Shown piece by piece: positions 1 through 11,700 of a stretch of 64,000 nt of DNA. The notes below the pieces were generated by a model. It saw only the letters and a program-made list of their open reading frames with translations. It was not told the origin of the DNA and did not search any database. A program made the position numbers and the translations under genes. The first letter of the stretch is position 1. Every line of letters starts with the position of its first letter. Source of the DNA: Calliopsis andreniformis (lineage: Eukaryota > Arthropoda > Insecta > Hymenoptera > Andrenidae); the NCBI RefSeq assembly GCF_051401765.1, contig NW_027480438.1:7192001-7256000 (forward strand). The letters are read 5' to 3'.

Positions 1-423
1 CAATCTTCAATTCTCAATCCTCAATCCTCAATACCCAATCCTCAATCTTCAATCCTCAATCCTCAATCCTCAATTCTCAATCCTCAATCCTCAATCCTCT
101 GACCTCAAACATAAATATTCAACCCTCAGTCCTCGTCCTCAATCCACAACCCTCAATCCTCAATCCCCAATCCTCAATCCACAATCTTCAATCCTCAATC
201 CTCAATCCTCAATCCTCAATCCTCATTCTTCAATCTTCAATACCCAATCCTCAATCTTCAAACCTCAATCCTCAATCCTCCATTCTCAACCCTCAATCCT
301 CAGTTCTCGGTCCTCAAACCTCAATCCTCAATCCTCAATCCTCAATCCTCAATACTCAATCTTCAAACCTCAATCCTCAGTCCTCAAACCTCAATTCTGC
401 ATCCTCAATCCTGCATCCTCATT

Positions 424-576
424 CTTCAGCCCTCAGTCCTCAACAATCAGTTGTCAATCCTCAGTCCTCAATAGAATATCATCAATTCACAGTTTTCAAT
501 ACTCAATACTCAATCTGCAATCTTCAAATCTCTATCCACAAACATCAATTCCCATCACTCAACCCTCAACACTCAG
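424..576 (+). repeat. Standard 153-bp core, main subclass (exemplar)
   Basis: The core runs from CTTCAGCCCTCAG to CTCAACACTCAG and contains AACAATCAGTTGTC, AATAGAATATCATC and ACAGTTTTCAATAC. It reads in the 7-base register throughout (for example TCAATAG then AATATCA), so it is a string of mutated 7-mers and not a foreign insert. Seventeen copies of this subclass were found; the G of GAATAT lies at 474, 1389, 1718, 2264, 7595, 9203, 10118, 10447, 10993, 16317, 19784, 23885, 27113, 38929, 40158, 46243 and 51867. The copy at 27113 has one extra TCAATAC and is 160 bp. No function is known to me. Confidence 0.88.
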
Positions 577-1013
577 TCCTCAATGTTCAATCCTCAATCC
601 TCAATTCTCAAACTTCAATCCTCAATACTGAACCTTCAATCCTCAATCCTCAATCCTCAGTCCTCAATCCTCAATCCTCAATCTTAATCTTCAATCCTCA
701 GTACTCAATCTTCAATCCTCAATCCTCAATCCTCAATCCACAATCCTCAACGTTCAACCCTCAATACTCAATCTTCAATCCTCAGTCCTCAACCCTCAAT
801 CCTCAATTCGCAATCCTCAATAGTCGATCTTCAATCCTCAATACTCAATATTCAATCCTCAATCCTCAATCCTCAATCCTCAATCATCATTCTTCAATCC
901 TCAATACCCTATCCTCAATCTTCAATTCTCAATCCTCAATCCTCAATACCCAATCCTCAATCTTCAATCCTCAATCCTCAATCCTCAATTCTCAATCCTC
1001 AATCCTCAATCCT

Positions 1014-1067
1014 CAGACCTCAAACATAAATATTCAACCCTCAGTCCTCGTCCTCAATCCACAACCC
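1014..1067 (+). repeat. Second landmark module with a fixed 6-base unit (exemplar)
   Basis: A recurring module runs from CAGACCTCAAACAT through TCAACCCTCAGTCC to TCGTCC, then ACAACCC. TCGTCC at 1048 to 1053 is one base short, so the register slips by one there and resumes at once. The module recurs dozens of times in both domains (for example near 140, 2937, 6945, 9775, 29278, 41139, 49385 and 62786), always with the short unit in the same place. The slip is therefore inherited by duplication. Comparable short units are TAATCT (for example 2614 to 2619) and TCATCC. Confidence 0.8.
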
Positions 1068-4000
1068 TCAATCCTCAATCCCCAATCCTCAATCCACAAT
1101 CTTCAATCCTCAATCCTCAATCCTCAATCCTCAATCCTCATTCTTCAATCTTCAATACCCAATCCTCAATCTTCAAACCTCAATCCTCAATCCTCAATTC
1201 TCAACCCTCAATCCTCAGTTCTCGGTCCTCAAACCTCAATCCTCAATCCTCAATCTTCAATCCTCAATACTCAATCTTCAAACCTCAATCCTCAGTCCTC
1301 AAACCTCAATTCTGCATCCTCAATCCTGCATCCTCATTCTTCAGCCCTCAGTCCTCAACAATCAGTTGTCAATCCTCAGTCCTCAATAGAATATCATCAA
1401 TTCACAGTTTTCAATACTCAATACTCAATCTGCAATCTTCAAATCTCTATCCACAAACATCAATTCTCATCATTCAACCCTCAACAGTCAGTCCCCAGTC
1501 CTTAATATTCAATCCTCAATCTTCAATCCTCAATACTCAATCTTCAATCCTCAATCCTTAATCCTCAATCCTCAATCCTCAATCCTCAATCATCAATCCT
1601 CAATCCTCAATCCTCAGTCCTCTCTCCTCGATCCTCAATCCTGAATCCTCAATCCTGAATCCTCAAGCTTCAGCCCTCTGTCCTCAACAATCTGTTGTCA
1701 ATCCTCAATGCTCAATAGAATATCATCAATTCACAGTTTTCAATACTCAATACTCAATCTGCAATCTTCAAATCTCTTTCCACAAATATCAATTCTCATC
1801 ATTCAACCCTCAACACTCAGTCCCCCATGCTCAATATTCAATCCTCAATCCTCAATCCTCAATCCACAATCCTCAACCTTCAATCCTCAATACTCAATCT
1901 TCAATCCTCAATCCGCAATACTCAATACTCAATTCTCAATCCTCGATCGTCAATCTTCAATCCTCAATACTCAATCTTCAATCCTCAACCCTCAATCCTC
2001 AATCCTCAATCCTCATTCTTCAATCTTCAATACCCAATCCTCCATCTTCAAACCTCAATCCTCAATCCTCAATTCTCAACCCTCAATCCTCAGTTCTCGG
2101 TCCTCAAACCTCAATCCTCAATCCTCAATCTTCAATCCTCAATACTCAATCTTCAAACCTCAATCCTCAGTCCTCAAACCTCAATTCTGAATCCTCAATC
2201 CTGCATCCTCAATCTTCAGCCCTCAGTCCTCAACAATCAGTTGTCAATCCTCAGTCCTCAATAGAATATCATCAATTCACAGTTTTCAATACTCAATACT
2301 CAATCTGCAATCTTCAAATCTCTATCCACAAACATCAATTCCCATCACTCAGCCCTCAACACTCAGTCCTCAATCCTCAATCCTCAATCCTCAATCCTCA
2401 AACTTCAATCCTCAATACTGAACCTTCAATCCTCTATCCTCAATCCTCAGTCCTCAATCCTCAATCCTCAATCTTAATCTTCAATCCTCAGTACTCAATC
2501 TTCAATCCTCAATCGTCAATCCTCAATCCTCTATCCTCAATCTTCAATCCTCAATACTCAATCTTCAATCCTCAATCCTCAATCCTCAATCCTCAGTCCT
2601 CAATCCTCAATCTTAATCTTCAATCCTCAGTACTCAATCTTCAATCCTCAATCCCCAATCCTCAATCCTCAATCCTCAATCTTCAATCCTCAATACTCAA
2701 TCTTGAGTCCGCAATCCTCAATCCTCAATCCTCAATCCTCAATCCTCAATCCTCAATCCTCAATCGTCAATCTTCAATCCTCAATACTCAATCTTCAATC
2801 CTCAATCCTCAATACTCAATACTCAATCCTCATTCTTCAATCCGCAATACCCAATCCTCAATCTTCAATCCTCAATCCTCAATTCTCAATCCTCAATCCT
2901 CAATCCTCAGACCTCAAACATCAATACTCAACCGTCAGTCCTCGTCCTCAATCCACAACCACCAATACTCAATCCTCAATCTTCAATTCTCAATCCTCAA
3001 TCCTCAATCCTCAATCCTCGGTCCTCAAACAACAATCCTGAATCCTCAATCCTGAATCCTCAACCTTCAGCCCTCAGTCCTCAACAATCGGTTGTCAATC
3101 CTCAATCCTCAAGAGAATATCATCAATTCACAGGTTTCAATACTCAATACTCAATCTGCAATCTCCAAATCTCTATCCACAAACATCAATTCTCATCACT
3201 CAACCCTCAACACTCAGTCTTCAATCCTCAATCCTCAGTCCTCAATCCTCAATCCTCATTCTTCAATCCTCAATACCCAATCCTCAATCTTCAATCCTCA
3301 ATCCTCAATCCTCAATTCTCAATCCTCAATCCTCAATCCTCAGACCTCAAACAGCAATAGTCAACCCTCAGTCCTCGTCCTCAATCCACAACCATCAATC
3401 CTCAATCCTCAATCTTCAATCATCAATATTCAATCTTCAGTCCTCAATTCTCAATCCTCAATCCTCAAACCTCTATCCTGAATCCTCAATCCTGAATCCT
3501 CAATCTTCAGCCCTCAGTCCTCAATTCTCAATTCTCAATACTCAATATTCAATCCTCAATCCTCAATCCTCAATCCTCAATATCCAATCCTAGATCCTCA
3601 TTCTTCAATCTTCAATACCCAATCCTCAATCTTCAACCCTCAATCCTCAATCCTCAACTATCAATCCTCAGTCCTCAATCCCCAATCTTCACTCCTCAAA
3701 CCTCAATCCTCAATCCTCAATGTTCAATCCTCAATACCCTATCCTCAGTCTTCAATCCTCAATCCTCAATCCTCAATCCTCAATCCTCAATCCTCAATCC
3801 TCAATCCTCAGTCCACAAACCTCAATCCTGAATCCTCAATCCTGAATCCTCAATCTTCAGCCCTCAGTGCTCAACAATCAGTGGTCCATCCTCAATCCTC
3901 AATAGAATAGCATGATTTCACAGTTTTCAATGCTCAATACTCAACCTGCAATCTCCAAATTTCTATCCACAAACATCAATTCTCATCACTCAACCCTCAA

Positions 4001-4539
4001 CACTCAGTCCCCAATCCTCAATATTCAAGCCTCAATCCTCAATCCTCAATCCACAATCCTCAACGTTCAATCCTCAATACTCAATCCTCCATCCTCAGTC
4101 CTCAATCCTCAATCCTCATTCTTCAATCCTCAATACCCAATCCTCAATCTTCAATCCTCAATCCTCAATCCTCAATCCTCAATCCTCAATCCTCAATCTT
4201 CAATCCTCAATCCTCAATACTCAATCCTCAATTCTCAATCCTCGATCGTCAATCTTCAATCCTCAATACTCAATCTTCAATCCTCAATCCTCAATCCTCA
4301 TTCTTCAATCCTCAATACCCAAACCTCAATCTTCAACCCTCAATCCTCAATCCTCAATTCTCAATCCTCAATCCTCAGTCCTCCGTCCTCAAGCCTCAAT
4401 CCTCAAACCTCAAACCTCATCCTCAATCCTCAATCCACAATCCTCAATTCTCAATCTTGAATCCTCAATTATCAATCTTCAATCCTCAATGCTCAGTCCT
4501 CAAATTTCAATTCTGAATCCTCAATCCGGAACCCTCAAT

Positions 4540-4692
4540 CTTCAGCCCTCAGTCCTCAAGAATCAGTTGTCAATCCTCAATACTCAATAGAATATCATGA
4601 ATTCACAGTTTTCAATACTCAATACTCAACCTGCAATCTTCAAATCTCTATCCTCAAACATCAATTGTCATCACTCAACCCTCAACACTCAG
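4540..4692 (+). repeat. 153-bp core, CATGA subclass (exemplar)
   Basis: Same length and register as the main core, but the centre reads CATGAATTC (or CATGATTTC) instead of CATCAATTC. Several copies also have CAGTGGTC or CAGTTGTCC upstream. Thirteen copies; the G of GAATA is at 3905, 4590, 8406, 12627, 13312, 17268, 29046, 31994, 32602, 34497, 36860, 38069 and 45383. Its TGAATTC unit is shared with the hairpin core of domain 2, which makes it a plausible relative on the path to that form. Confidence 0.85.
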
Positions 4693-5126
4693 TCCCCAAT
4701 ACTCAATATTCAAGCCTCTCTCCTCAATCCTCAATCCACAATCCTCAACCTTCAACCCTCAATACTCAATCTTCAATCCTCAATCCTCAATCCTCAACCC
4801 TCAATTCGCAATCCTCAATAGTCAATCTTCAATCCTCAATACTCAATATTCAATCCTCAATCCTCAATCCTCAATCCTCAATCCTCATTCTTCGATCCTC
4901 AATTCCCAATCCTCAATCTTCAATCCTCAATCCTCAATCCTCAATTCTCAATCCTCAATCCTCTGCCCTTAGTCAGCAAACCTCAATCCTCAACCCTCAG
5001 CCCTCATCCTCAATCCTCAATCCTCAATCCTCAATCCTCAATCTTCAATCCTCAATACTCAATCTTCAATCCTCAATCCTCAGTCCTCAAACCTCAATTC
5101 TGAATCCTCAATACTGAATCCTCAAT

Positions 5127-5279
5127 CTTCAGCCCTCAGTCCTCAACATTCAGTTGTCAATCCTCAATCCTCAATAAAATATCCTCAACTTACAGTTTTC
5201 AATACTCAATACTCAGTCTGAAATCTTCAAATCTCTATCCCGAAACATAAATTCTCATCACTCAACCCTCAACACTCAG
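5127..5279 (+). repeat. 153-bp core, decayed AATAAAATATCC subclass (exemplar)
   Basis: A more diverged core: AATAAAATATCC, ACTTACAG and CCCGAAACATAAATTC replace the usual bases, yet length (153 bp) and 7-base register are intact. Three copies, anchored at 5177, 13899 and 17855, sit in equivalent positions of the 8.7-kb and 3.96-kb duplications. The shared substitutions therefore predate those duplications. Confidence 0.83.
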
Positions 5280-6440
5280 TACTCAATGTTCAAACCTCAA
5301 TCCTCAACCTTCAATCTTTAATCATCAATATTCAATCTTCAATCCTCAATCCTCAATCCTCAATCCTCAATCCTCAATCCCCAATCTTCACTCCTCAAAC
5401 CTCAATCCTCAATCCTCAATGTTCAATCCTCAATACCCTATCCTCAGTCTTCAATCCTCAATCCTCAATCCTCAATCCTCAATCCTCAATCCTCAATCCT
5501 CAATCCTCAGTCCACAAACCTCAATCCTGAATCCTCAATCCTCAATACTCATTCTTCAATCCTCAATACCCAATCCTCAATCTTCAATCCTCAATCCTCA
5601 ATCCTCAATCCTCAATCCTCAATCCTCAATCTTCAATCCTCAATCCTCAATACTAAATCCTCAATTCTCAATCCTCGATCGTCAATTTTCAATCCTCAAT
5701 ACTCAATCTTCAATCCTCAATCCTCAATCCTCAATCCTCAATCATCATTCTTCAATCCTCAATACTCAATCTTCAATCCTCAATCCTCAATCCTCAACCC
5801 TCAATCCTCAATACTCAATCCTCAATCTTCAATCCTCAATACTCAATCCTCAATCCTCAATATTCAATCCTCAATACTCAATATTCAATCCTCAATCCTC
5901 AATACTCAATCCTCAATCCTCAATCCTCAATCCTCAATCGTCAATCTTCAATCCTCAAAACTCAATCTTCAATCCTCAATCCTCAATCCTCAATCTTAAT
6001 CTTCAATCCTCAGTAGTCAATCTTCAATCCTCAATCCCCTATCCTCAATCGTCAATCCTCAATCTTCAATCCTCAATACTCAATCTTGAATCCTCAATCC
6101 TCAATCCTCAATCCTCAATCCTCAATCCTCAATCCTCAATCGTCAATCTTCAATCCTCGATACTCAATCTTCAACCCTCAATCCTCAATACTCAATACTA
6201 AATCCTCATTCTTCAATCCGCAATATCCAATCCTCAATCTTCAATCCTCAATCTTCAATTCTCAATCCTCAATCCTCAATCCTCGGACCTCAAACATCAA
6301 TACTCAACCGTCAGTCCTCGTCCTCAATCCACAACCACCAATACTCAATCCTCAATCTTCAATTCTCAATCCTCAATCCTCAATCCTCAATCCTCGGTCC
6401 TCCAACCACAATCCTGAATCCTCAATCCTGAATCCTCAAC

Positions 6441-6593
6441 CTTCAGCCCTCAGTACTCAACAATCAGTTGTCAATCCTCAATCCTCAAGAGAATATCATC
6501 AATTCACAGTTTTCAATACTCAATACTCAATCTGCAATCTTCAAATCTCTATCCACAAACATCAATTCTCATCACTCAACCCTCAACACTCGG
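6441..6593 (+). repeat. 153-bp core, AAGAGAATAT subclass (exemplar)
   Basis: Distinguished by CAAGAGAATAT in place of CAATAGAATAT and usually preceded by CTCAACCTTCAG. Eight copies, with the G of GAATAT at 3115, 6491, 11837, 15213, 18680, 21733, 22774 and 25513. All lie in the first 26 kb, in equivalent places within the duplicated blocks, so they mark one ancestral block copied repeatedly. The copies at 3115 and 11837 read ACAGGTT where the others read ACAGTTT. Confidence 0.85.
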
Positions 6594-7980
6594 TCTTCAA
6601 TCCTCAATCCTCAGTCCTCAATCCTCAATCCTCATTCTTCAATCCTCAATACCCAATCCTCAATCTTCAATCCTCAATCCTCAATCCTCAATTCTCAATC
6701 CTCAATCCTCAATCCTCAATAGTCGATCTCCAATCCTCAATACTCAATATTCAATCCTCAATCCTCAATCCTCAACACTCAATCATCATTCTTCAATCCT
6801 CAATACCCTATCCTCAATCTTCAATCCTCAATCCTCAATCCTCAATACCCAATCCTCAATCTTCAATCCTCAATCCTCAATCCTCAATTCTCAATCCTCA
6901 ATCCTCAATCCTCAGACCACATACATAAATATTCAACCCTCAGTCCTCGTCCTCAATCCACAACCCTCAATCCTCAATCCCCAATCCTCAATCCACAATC
7001 TTCAATCCTCAATCCTCAATCCTCAACCCTCAATCCTCAATCCTCAATCCTCAATCTTCAATCCTCAATACTCAATCCTCAATCCTCAATCTTCAATACT
7101 CAATCCTCAATCCTCAATATTCAATCCTCAATACTCAATATTCAATCCTCAATCCTCAATACTCAATCCCCAATCCTCATTCTTCAATCCTCATTCTTCA
7201 ATCCTCAATACCCAATCCTCAATCCTCAATCCTCAATCCTCAATCCACAGTTCGCAATCCTCAATCCTCAATCCTCAGACCTCAGGCATCAACACTCAAC
7301 CCTCAGTCCTCGTTCTCAATCCACAACCCTCAATCCTCAATCCTCAATCTTCATTCATCAATATTCAACCTTCAATCCTCAATCCTCAATCCTCAATCCT
7401 CAATCCTCAATGTTCAATCCTCAACAGCCAATCCTCAATCTTCAATCCTCAATCCTCAATCCTCAATTCTCAATCCTCAATCCTCAACACTCAGTCCTCT
7501 CTCCTCGATCCTCAATCCTGAATCCTCAATCCTGAATCCTCAAGCTTCAGCCCTCTGTCCTCAACAATCAGTTGTCAATCCTCAATCCTCAATAGAATAT
7601 CATCAATTCACAGTTTTCAATACTCAATACTCAATCTGCAATCTTCAAATCTCTATCCACAAACATCAATTCTCATCATTCAACCCTCAACACTCAGTCC
7701 CCAATCCTCAATATTCAATCCTCAATCCTCAATCCTCAATCCACAATCCTCACCCTTCAATCCTCAATACTCAATCTTCAATCCTCAATCCTCAATCCTG
7801 AATTCTCAATCTTCAATCTTCAATACTCAATCTTCATTCCTCAATGCTCAGTCCTCAAATTTCAATTCTGAATCCTCAATCCGGAACCCTCAATCTTCAG
7901 CCCTCAGTCCTCAACAATCAGTCGTCAATCCTCAATCATCAATAGAATATACTCAATTCACAGTTTTCAATACTCAATAC

Positions 7981-8729
7981 TCAATCTGCAATCTCCAAAT
8001 CTCTATCCACAAACATCAATTCTCATCACTCAACCCTCACCGCTCAGTCTTCAATCCTCAATCCTCAGTCCTCAATCCTCAATTCTCATTCTTCAATCCT
8101 CAATACCCAATCCTCAATCTTCAATCCTCAATCCTCAATCCTCAATTCTCAATCCTCAATCCTCAATCCTCAGACCTCAAACAGCAATAGTCAACCCGCA
8201 GTCCTCGTCCTCAATCCACAACCATCAATCCTCAATCCTCAATCTTCAATCATCAATATTCAATCTTCAGTCCTCAATCCTCAATCCTCAATCCTCAATC
8301 CTCAATCCTCAGTCCTCAAACCTCTATCCTTAATCCTCAATCCTGAATCCTCAATCTTCAGCCCTCAGTCCTCAACAATCAGTTGTCCATCCTCAATCCT
8401 CAATAGAATACCATGATTTCACAGTTTTCAATGCTCAATACTCAACCTGCAATCTTCAAATCTCTATCCACAAACATCAATTCTCATCACTCAACCCTCA
8501 ACACTCGGTCCCCAATCCTCAATATTCAAGCCTCAATCCTCAATCCTCAATCCACAATCCTCAACGTTCAATCCTCAATACTCAATCTTCAATCCTCAGT
8601 CCTCAACCCTCAATCCTCAATTCGCAATCCTCAATAGTCGATCTTCAATCCTCAATACTCAATATTCAATCCTCAATCCTCAATCCTCAATCCTCAATCA
8701 TCATTCTTCAATCCTCAATACCCTATCCT
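7981..8729 (+). repeat. Mosaic junction between the two 8.7-kb copies
   Basis: No gene. From about 7990 the sequence follows the arrangement seen near 3190 to 3450. It then follows 3780 to 4090, including the CATGATTTC core at 8406, and finally a module like 780 to 900 with AATTCGCAATCCTCAATAG. It looks like a patchwork of segments present elsewhere in the array, as expected from repeated unequal exchange or conversion at shared landmarks. Confidence 0.7.
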
Positions 8730-11700
8730 CAATCTTCAATCCTCAATCCTCAATCCCCAATACCCAATCCTCAATCTTCAATCCTCAATCCTCAATCCTT
8801 AATTCTCAATCCTCAATCCTCAATCCTCAGACCTCAAACATAAATATTCAACCCTCAGTCCTCGTCCTCAATCCACAACCCTCAATCCTCAATCCCCAAT
8901 CCTCAATCCACAATCTTCAATCCTCAATCCTCAATCCTCAATCCTCAATCCTCATTCTTCAATCTTCAATACCCAATCCTCAATCTTCAAACCTCAATCC
9001 TCAATCCTCCATTCTCAACCCTCAATCCTCAGTTCTCGGTCCTCAAACCTCAATCCTCAATCCTCAATCCTCAATCCTCAATACTCAATCTTCAAACCTC
9101 AATCCTCAGTCCTCAAACCTCAATTCTGCATCCTCAATCCTGCATCCTCATTCTTCAGCCCTCAGTCCTCAACAATCAGTTGTCAATCCTCAGTCCTCAA
9201 TAGAATATCATCAATTCACAGTTTTCAATACTCAATACTCAATCTGCAATCTTCAAATCTCTATCCACAAACATCAATTCCCATCACTCAACCCTCAACA
9301 CTCAGTCCTCAATGTTCAATCCTCAATCCTCAATTCTCAAACTTCAATCCTCAATACTGAACCTTCAATCCTCAATCCTCAATCCTCAGTCCTCAATCCT
9401 CAATCCTCAATCTTAATCTTCAATCCTCAGTACTCAATCTTCAATCCTCAATCCTCAATCCTCAATCCACAATCCTCAACGTTCAACCCTCAATACTCAA
9501 TCTTCAATCCTCAGTCCTCAACCCTCAATCCTCAATTCGCAATCCTCAATAGTCGATCTTCAATCCTCAATACTCAATATTCAATCCTCAATCCTCAATC
9601 CTCAATCCTCAATCATCATTCTTCAATCCTCAATACCCTATCCTCAATCTTCAATTCTCAATCCTCAATCCTCAATACCCAATCCTCAATCTTCAATCCT
9701 CAATCCTCAATCCTCAATTCTCAATCCTCAATCCTCAATCCTCAGACCTCAAACATAAATATTCAACCCTCAGTCCTCGTCCTCAATCCACAACCCTCAA
9801 TCCTCAATCCCCAATCCTCAATCCACAATCTTCAATCCTCAATCCTCAATCCTCAATCCTCAATCCTCATTCTTCAATCTTCAATACCCAATCCTCAATC
9901 TTCAAACCTCAATCCTCAATCCTCAATTCTCAACCCTCAATCCTCAGTTCTCGGTCCTCAAACCTCAATCCTCAATCCTCAATCTTCAATCCTCAATACT
10001 CAATCTTCAAACCTCAATCCTCAGTCCTCAAACCTCAATTCTGCATCCTCAATCCTGCATCCTCATTCTTCAGCCCTCAGTCCTCAACAATCAGTTGTCA
10101 ATCCTCAGTCCTCAATAGAATATCATCAATTCACAGTTTTCAATACTCAATACTCAATCTGCAATCTTCAAATCTCTATCCACAAACATCAATTCTCATC
10201 ATTCAACCCTCAACAGTCAGTCCCCAGTCCTTAATATTCAATCCTCAATCTTCAATCCTCAATACTCAATCTTCAATCCTCAATCCTTAATCCTCAATCC
10301 TCAATCCTCAATCCTCAATCATCAATCCTCAATCCTCAATCCTCAGTCCTCTCTCCTCGATCCTCAATCCTGAATCCTCAATCCTGAATCCTCAAGCTTC
10401 AGCCCTCTGTCCTCAACAATCTGTTGTCAATCCTCAATGCTCAATAGAATATCATCAATTCACAGTTTTCAATACTCAATACTCAATCTGCAATCTTCAA
10501 ATCTCTTTCCACAAATATCAATTCTCATCATTCAACCCTCAACACTCAGTCCCCCATGCTCAATATTCAATCCTCAATCCTCAATCCTCAATCCACAATC
10601 CTCAACCTTCAATCCTCAATACTCAATCTTCAATCCTCAATCCGCAATACTCAATACTCAATTCTCAATCCTCGATCGTCAATCTTCAATCCTCAATACT
10701 CAATCTTCAATCCTCAACCCTCAATCCTCAATCCTCAATCCTCATTCTTCAATCTTCAATACCCAATCCTCCATCTTCAAACCTCAATCCTCAATCCTCA
10801 ATTCTCAACCCTCAATCCTCAGTTCTCGGTCCTCAAACCTCAATCCTCAATCCTCAATCTTCAATCCTCAATACTCAATCTTCAAACCTCAATCCTCAGT
10901 CCTCAAACCTCAATTCTGAATCCTCAATCCTGCATCCTCAATCTTCAGCCCTCAGTCCTCAACAATCAGTTGTCAATCCTCAGTCCTCAATAGAATATCA
11001 TCAATTCACAGTTTTCAATACTCAATACTCAATCTGCAATCTTCAAATCTCTATCCACAAACATCAATTCCCATCACTCAGCCCTCAACACTCAGTCCTC
11101 AATCCTCAATCCTCAATCCTCAATCCTCAAACTTCAATCCTCAATACTGAACCTTCAATCCTCTATCCTCAATCCTCAGTCCTCAATCCTCAATCCTCAA
11201 TCTTAATCTTCAATCCTCAGTACTCAATCTTCAATCCTCAATCGTCAATCCTCAATCCTCTATCCTCAATCTTCAATCCTCAATACTCAATCTTCAATCC
11301 TCAATCCTCAATCCTCAATCCTCAATCCTCAATCCTCAATCTTAATCTTCAATCCTCAGTACTCAATCTTCAATCCTCAATCCCCAATCCTCAATCCTCA
11401 ATCCTCAATCTTCAATCCTCAATACTCAATCTTGAGTCCGCAATCCTCAATCCTCAATCCTCAATCCTCAATCCTCAATCCTCAATCGTCAATCTTCAAT
11501 CCTCAATACTCAATCTTCAATCCTCAATCCTCAATACTCAATACTCAATCCTCATTCTTCAATCCGCAATACCCAATCCTCAATCTTCAATCCTCAATCC
11601 TCAATTCTCAATCCTCAATCCTCAATCCTCAGACCTCAAAGATCAATACTCAACCGTCAGTCCTCGTCCTCAATCCACAACCACCAATACTCAATCCTCA

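Larger units (their letters stand above)
1..7980 (+). repeat. 8.7-kb direct duplication, left copy
   Basis: Matches 8730 to about 16700 at a displacement of 8729 up to about 2710, then 8722. The 7-base change comes from one extra TCAATCC in the plain run near 2710 to 2765 of this copy. I found only roughly ten to twenty single-base differences over about 8 kb (for example 2918, 3656, 5686 and 6916, with a few clustered in the first 100 bases). It contains eleven standard cores in the same order as the right copy. The match fades about 40 bases into the core anchored at 7945. Confidence 0.87.

Noticed and set aside
424..576. Core as a relic of a transposon or tRNA-derived element
   Set aside because: It reads completely in the 7-base register as substituted units and shows no terminal repeats, target duplications or promoter boxes.
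424..576. Short dyad CAAC/GTTG around AATCA in the standard core as a second hairpin
   Set aside because: Arms are only four bases and are broken in several subclasses (CATTCAGTTG, CAGTGGTC, CAGATGTC), so I do not regard it as a conserved structure.
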